From Alkalidesulfovibrio alkalitolerans DSM 16529 (GTDB taxonomy: Bacteria; Desulfobacterota; Desulfovibrionia; Desulfovibrionales; Desulfovibrionaceae), in contig NZ_ATHI01000027.1 in assembly GCF_000422245.1 (NCBI RefSeq), positions 1 to 64,000 of the forward strand: a stretch of 64,000 nt of DNA. Reading direction: 5' to 3'. A model generated the notes under the pieces. It had not been told where the DNA came from and ran no database searches. It worked only from the letters and a program-made list of their open reading frames with translations. A program made the translations under genes and the position numbers. Numbering within the stretch: the first letter of the stretch is position 1; every line of letters starts with the position of its first letter. Positions 62,680 through 64,000 of this stretch are shown here, piece after piece.

Positions 62680-64000
62680 GTGACTTTCGACTCTTTTGGT
62701 TTCGACCAGCGCATTTCTGCCGGCATCAAGCAGGCCGGCTACACCACACCCACGCCCATCCAGACCAAGGCCATGCCCGACGTGCTCGCGGGCCGCGACG
62801 TGCTCGGCCTGGCCCAGACCGGCACCGGCAAGACCGCGGCCTTCGCGCTGCCCATCCTGCAGCGCCTGCTGAAGGCCGAGGCCGCTCCGCGCGGCCCCGT
62901 GCGCGTGCTCGTGCTGGCCCCGACCCGCGAACTGGCCCTGCAGATCCACGAGACCTTCGTGGAACTCGGCCGCCAGACCGGCATCCGCAACGCGGCCGTG
63001 TTCGGCGGCGTGGGGCTTCAGCCCCAGATCAAGGCCCTGCGCCAGGCGACCGTGTGCGTGGCCTGCCCCGGACGGCTGCTCGACCTGTTGAACCAGGGCC
63101 AGGCCGATCTTTCGCGCGTGGACACCCTGGTGCTCGACGAGGCCGACCGCATGCTGGACATGGGCTTTCTGCCCGACATGAAGAAGATCATGGCCAAGCT
63201 CCCCAGGGAGCGGCAGAACCTGCTCTTCTCGGCCACCATGCCCCAGGAGATCCGCGGCCTGTCCGCCGAGCTCCTGCGCGACCCGGTCGTGGTCCAGGTG
63301 GCCAACACCGCGCCCGCATCTGGCATCAGCCACGCGCTGTACCCGGTGCCCTCGCACCAGAAGGCCGACTTCCTGGAGGCGCTCTTGCGCGCCACCGAGC
63401 ACGAGTCCGTGCTCGTCTTCACGCGCACCAAGCACCGCGCCAAATCCCTGGCCCAGCGTCTGACGCGCCAGGGATTCTCCGCCACCTCGCTGCAGGGCAA
63501 CCTCTCGCAGAGCCGCCGCCAGGAGGCCCTGGACGGCTTTCGCTGCGGTAAATACACGGTCATGGTGGCCACGGACATCGCGGCGCGCGGCATCGACTGC
63601 GCCCGCATCAGCCACGTCGTCAACTACGATCTGCCGGACACGGCCGAGACCTACACCCACCGCATCGGCCGCACCGGCCGCGCGGAGCGCACCGGCGAGG
63701 CCATGACCCTGGTCACGGACGAGGATCTGAAGGACGTGCGCGCCATTGAGCACGCCCTGCGCACGACGCTTGAGCGCCGCACCCTGGAAGGCTTCCCCTA
63801 CGGCCAGGAGAAGCCCGCCGAGGCCGTGCGCGACGCGCGCGACCGCGACGACTTCGGCCGCAAGCCGCAGGCGCGCGGATTCGGACGTGGCAATGGCCGT
63901 GGCAACGGCCGCGGCAACGGGCAGGGCTCTGGCCGGAGCAACGGCCAGGGAGCCAAGCCCCAGGCCAAATCCCACGGCGGCGGCAAGCCCGCCCCGGCCA
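62680..64000 (+). CDS. DEAD-box RNA helicase, RhlE-like (partial at window end)
   Basis: GTG start at 62680 with an AAGGA SD. 440 codons are visible. The Q motif spans about 22-28, AQTGTGKT 45-52, PTREL near 81-85, DEAD 153-156, SAT 184-186, and the C-terminal helicase motifs end with HRIGRTGRAER. After the core, a basic tail rich in Gly, Arg, Asn and Gln (GRGNGRGN type repeats) runs to the window edge. It unwinds RNA in ribosome assembly or mRNA decay. The true C-terminus is outside. Confidence 0.95.
   Translation, partial: MTFDSFGFDQRISAGIKQAGYTTPTPIQTKAMPDVLAGRDVLGLAQTGTGKTAAFALPILQRLLKAEAAPRGPVRVLVLAPTRELALQIHETFVELGRQTGIRNAAVFGGVGLQPQIKALRQATVCVACPGRLLDLLNQGQADLSRVDTLVLDEADRMLDMGFLPDMKKIMAKLPRERQNLLFSATMPQEIRGLSAELLRDPVVVQVANTAPASGISHALYPVPSHQKADFLEALLRATEHESVLVFTRTKHRAKSLAQRLTRQGFSATSLQGNLSQSRRQEALDGFRCGKYTVMVATDIAARGIDCARISHVVNYDLPDTAETYTHRIGRTGRAERTGEAMTLVTDEDLKDVRAIEHALRTTLERRTLEGFPYGQEKPAEAVRDARDRDDFGRKPQARGFGRGNGRGNGRGNGQGSGRSNGQGAKPQAKSHGGGKPAPA

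Overview
The window is about 64 kb of a GC-rich bacterial chromosome. The gene set points to a sulfate-reducer-like deltaproteobacterium, probably Desulfovibrionaceae: a DRTGG/phosphotransacetylase-like protein, a dense stock of PAS/HAMP sensor kinases and sigma-54 activators, molybdopterin respiration, a candidate selenoprotein and a DHH phosphoesterase. The organism is inferred from gene content, not identified directly.

Layout. 1-2671: end of an unknown gene, a DoxX/MauE-type membrane protein with a periplasmic rhodanese, and a convergent DRTGG protein. 3145-6033: an AT-rich three-gene island (MotA/TolQ-like channel, MotB/OmpA-like protein, HNH nuclease) that looks like a Zorya-type anti-phage system. 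6152-12143: DHH phosphoesterase, diguanylate cyclase, and a histidine kinase coupled to a PhnD-like binding protein. 12269-14438: groES-groEL with a sigma-70 promoter, a CIRCE operator and a terminator. 14865-24128: an arsenate-respiratory-reductase-like operon (receiver-like protein, ArrA, ArrB, NrfD/ArrC, TorD/ArrD) behind a sigma-54 promoter, next to a membrane-bound sigma-54 activator and an AioX-like binding lipoprotein. 24331-28442: thioredoxin and a P1B-ATPase/HMA metal cluster. 28639-32759: a hybrid kinase with its sigma-54 response regulator. 32911-37111: cobT, a phosphofructokinase, a small heat-shock protein and an HtpX-like protease. 37779-44665: chemotaxis receptor, then a tightly coupled operon (MBL hydrolase, glycosyltransferase, an 80-aa ORF with an in-frame UGA plus SECIS-like hairpin, flavin reductase, ComF), nitroreductase and a small membrane protein. 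44887-47857: degenerate GGDEF-TPR protein and a 14-Cys secreted protein. 47886-55026: trehalose operon treZ - GH57 - treY. 55558-60029: a very large beta-propeller hybrid kinase whose receiver/HPt tail is frameshifted. 60075-64000: a PAS kinase, a membrane protein, and a DEAD-box helicase cut by the window end.

A recurrent ~123-bp imperfect-palindrome repeat sits at the 3' ends of genes across the whole window. Four unrelated genes end exactly one base from its edge. Heat-shock genes, several periplasmic sensors and metalloid-type respiration suggest a free-living anaerobe that handles many stresses. The most unusual items are the Zorya-like island, the candidate selenoprotein, and the single-polypeptide membrane sensor/sigma-54 activator paired with an AioX-like protein upstream of the arr-like operon.
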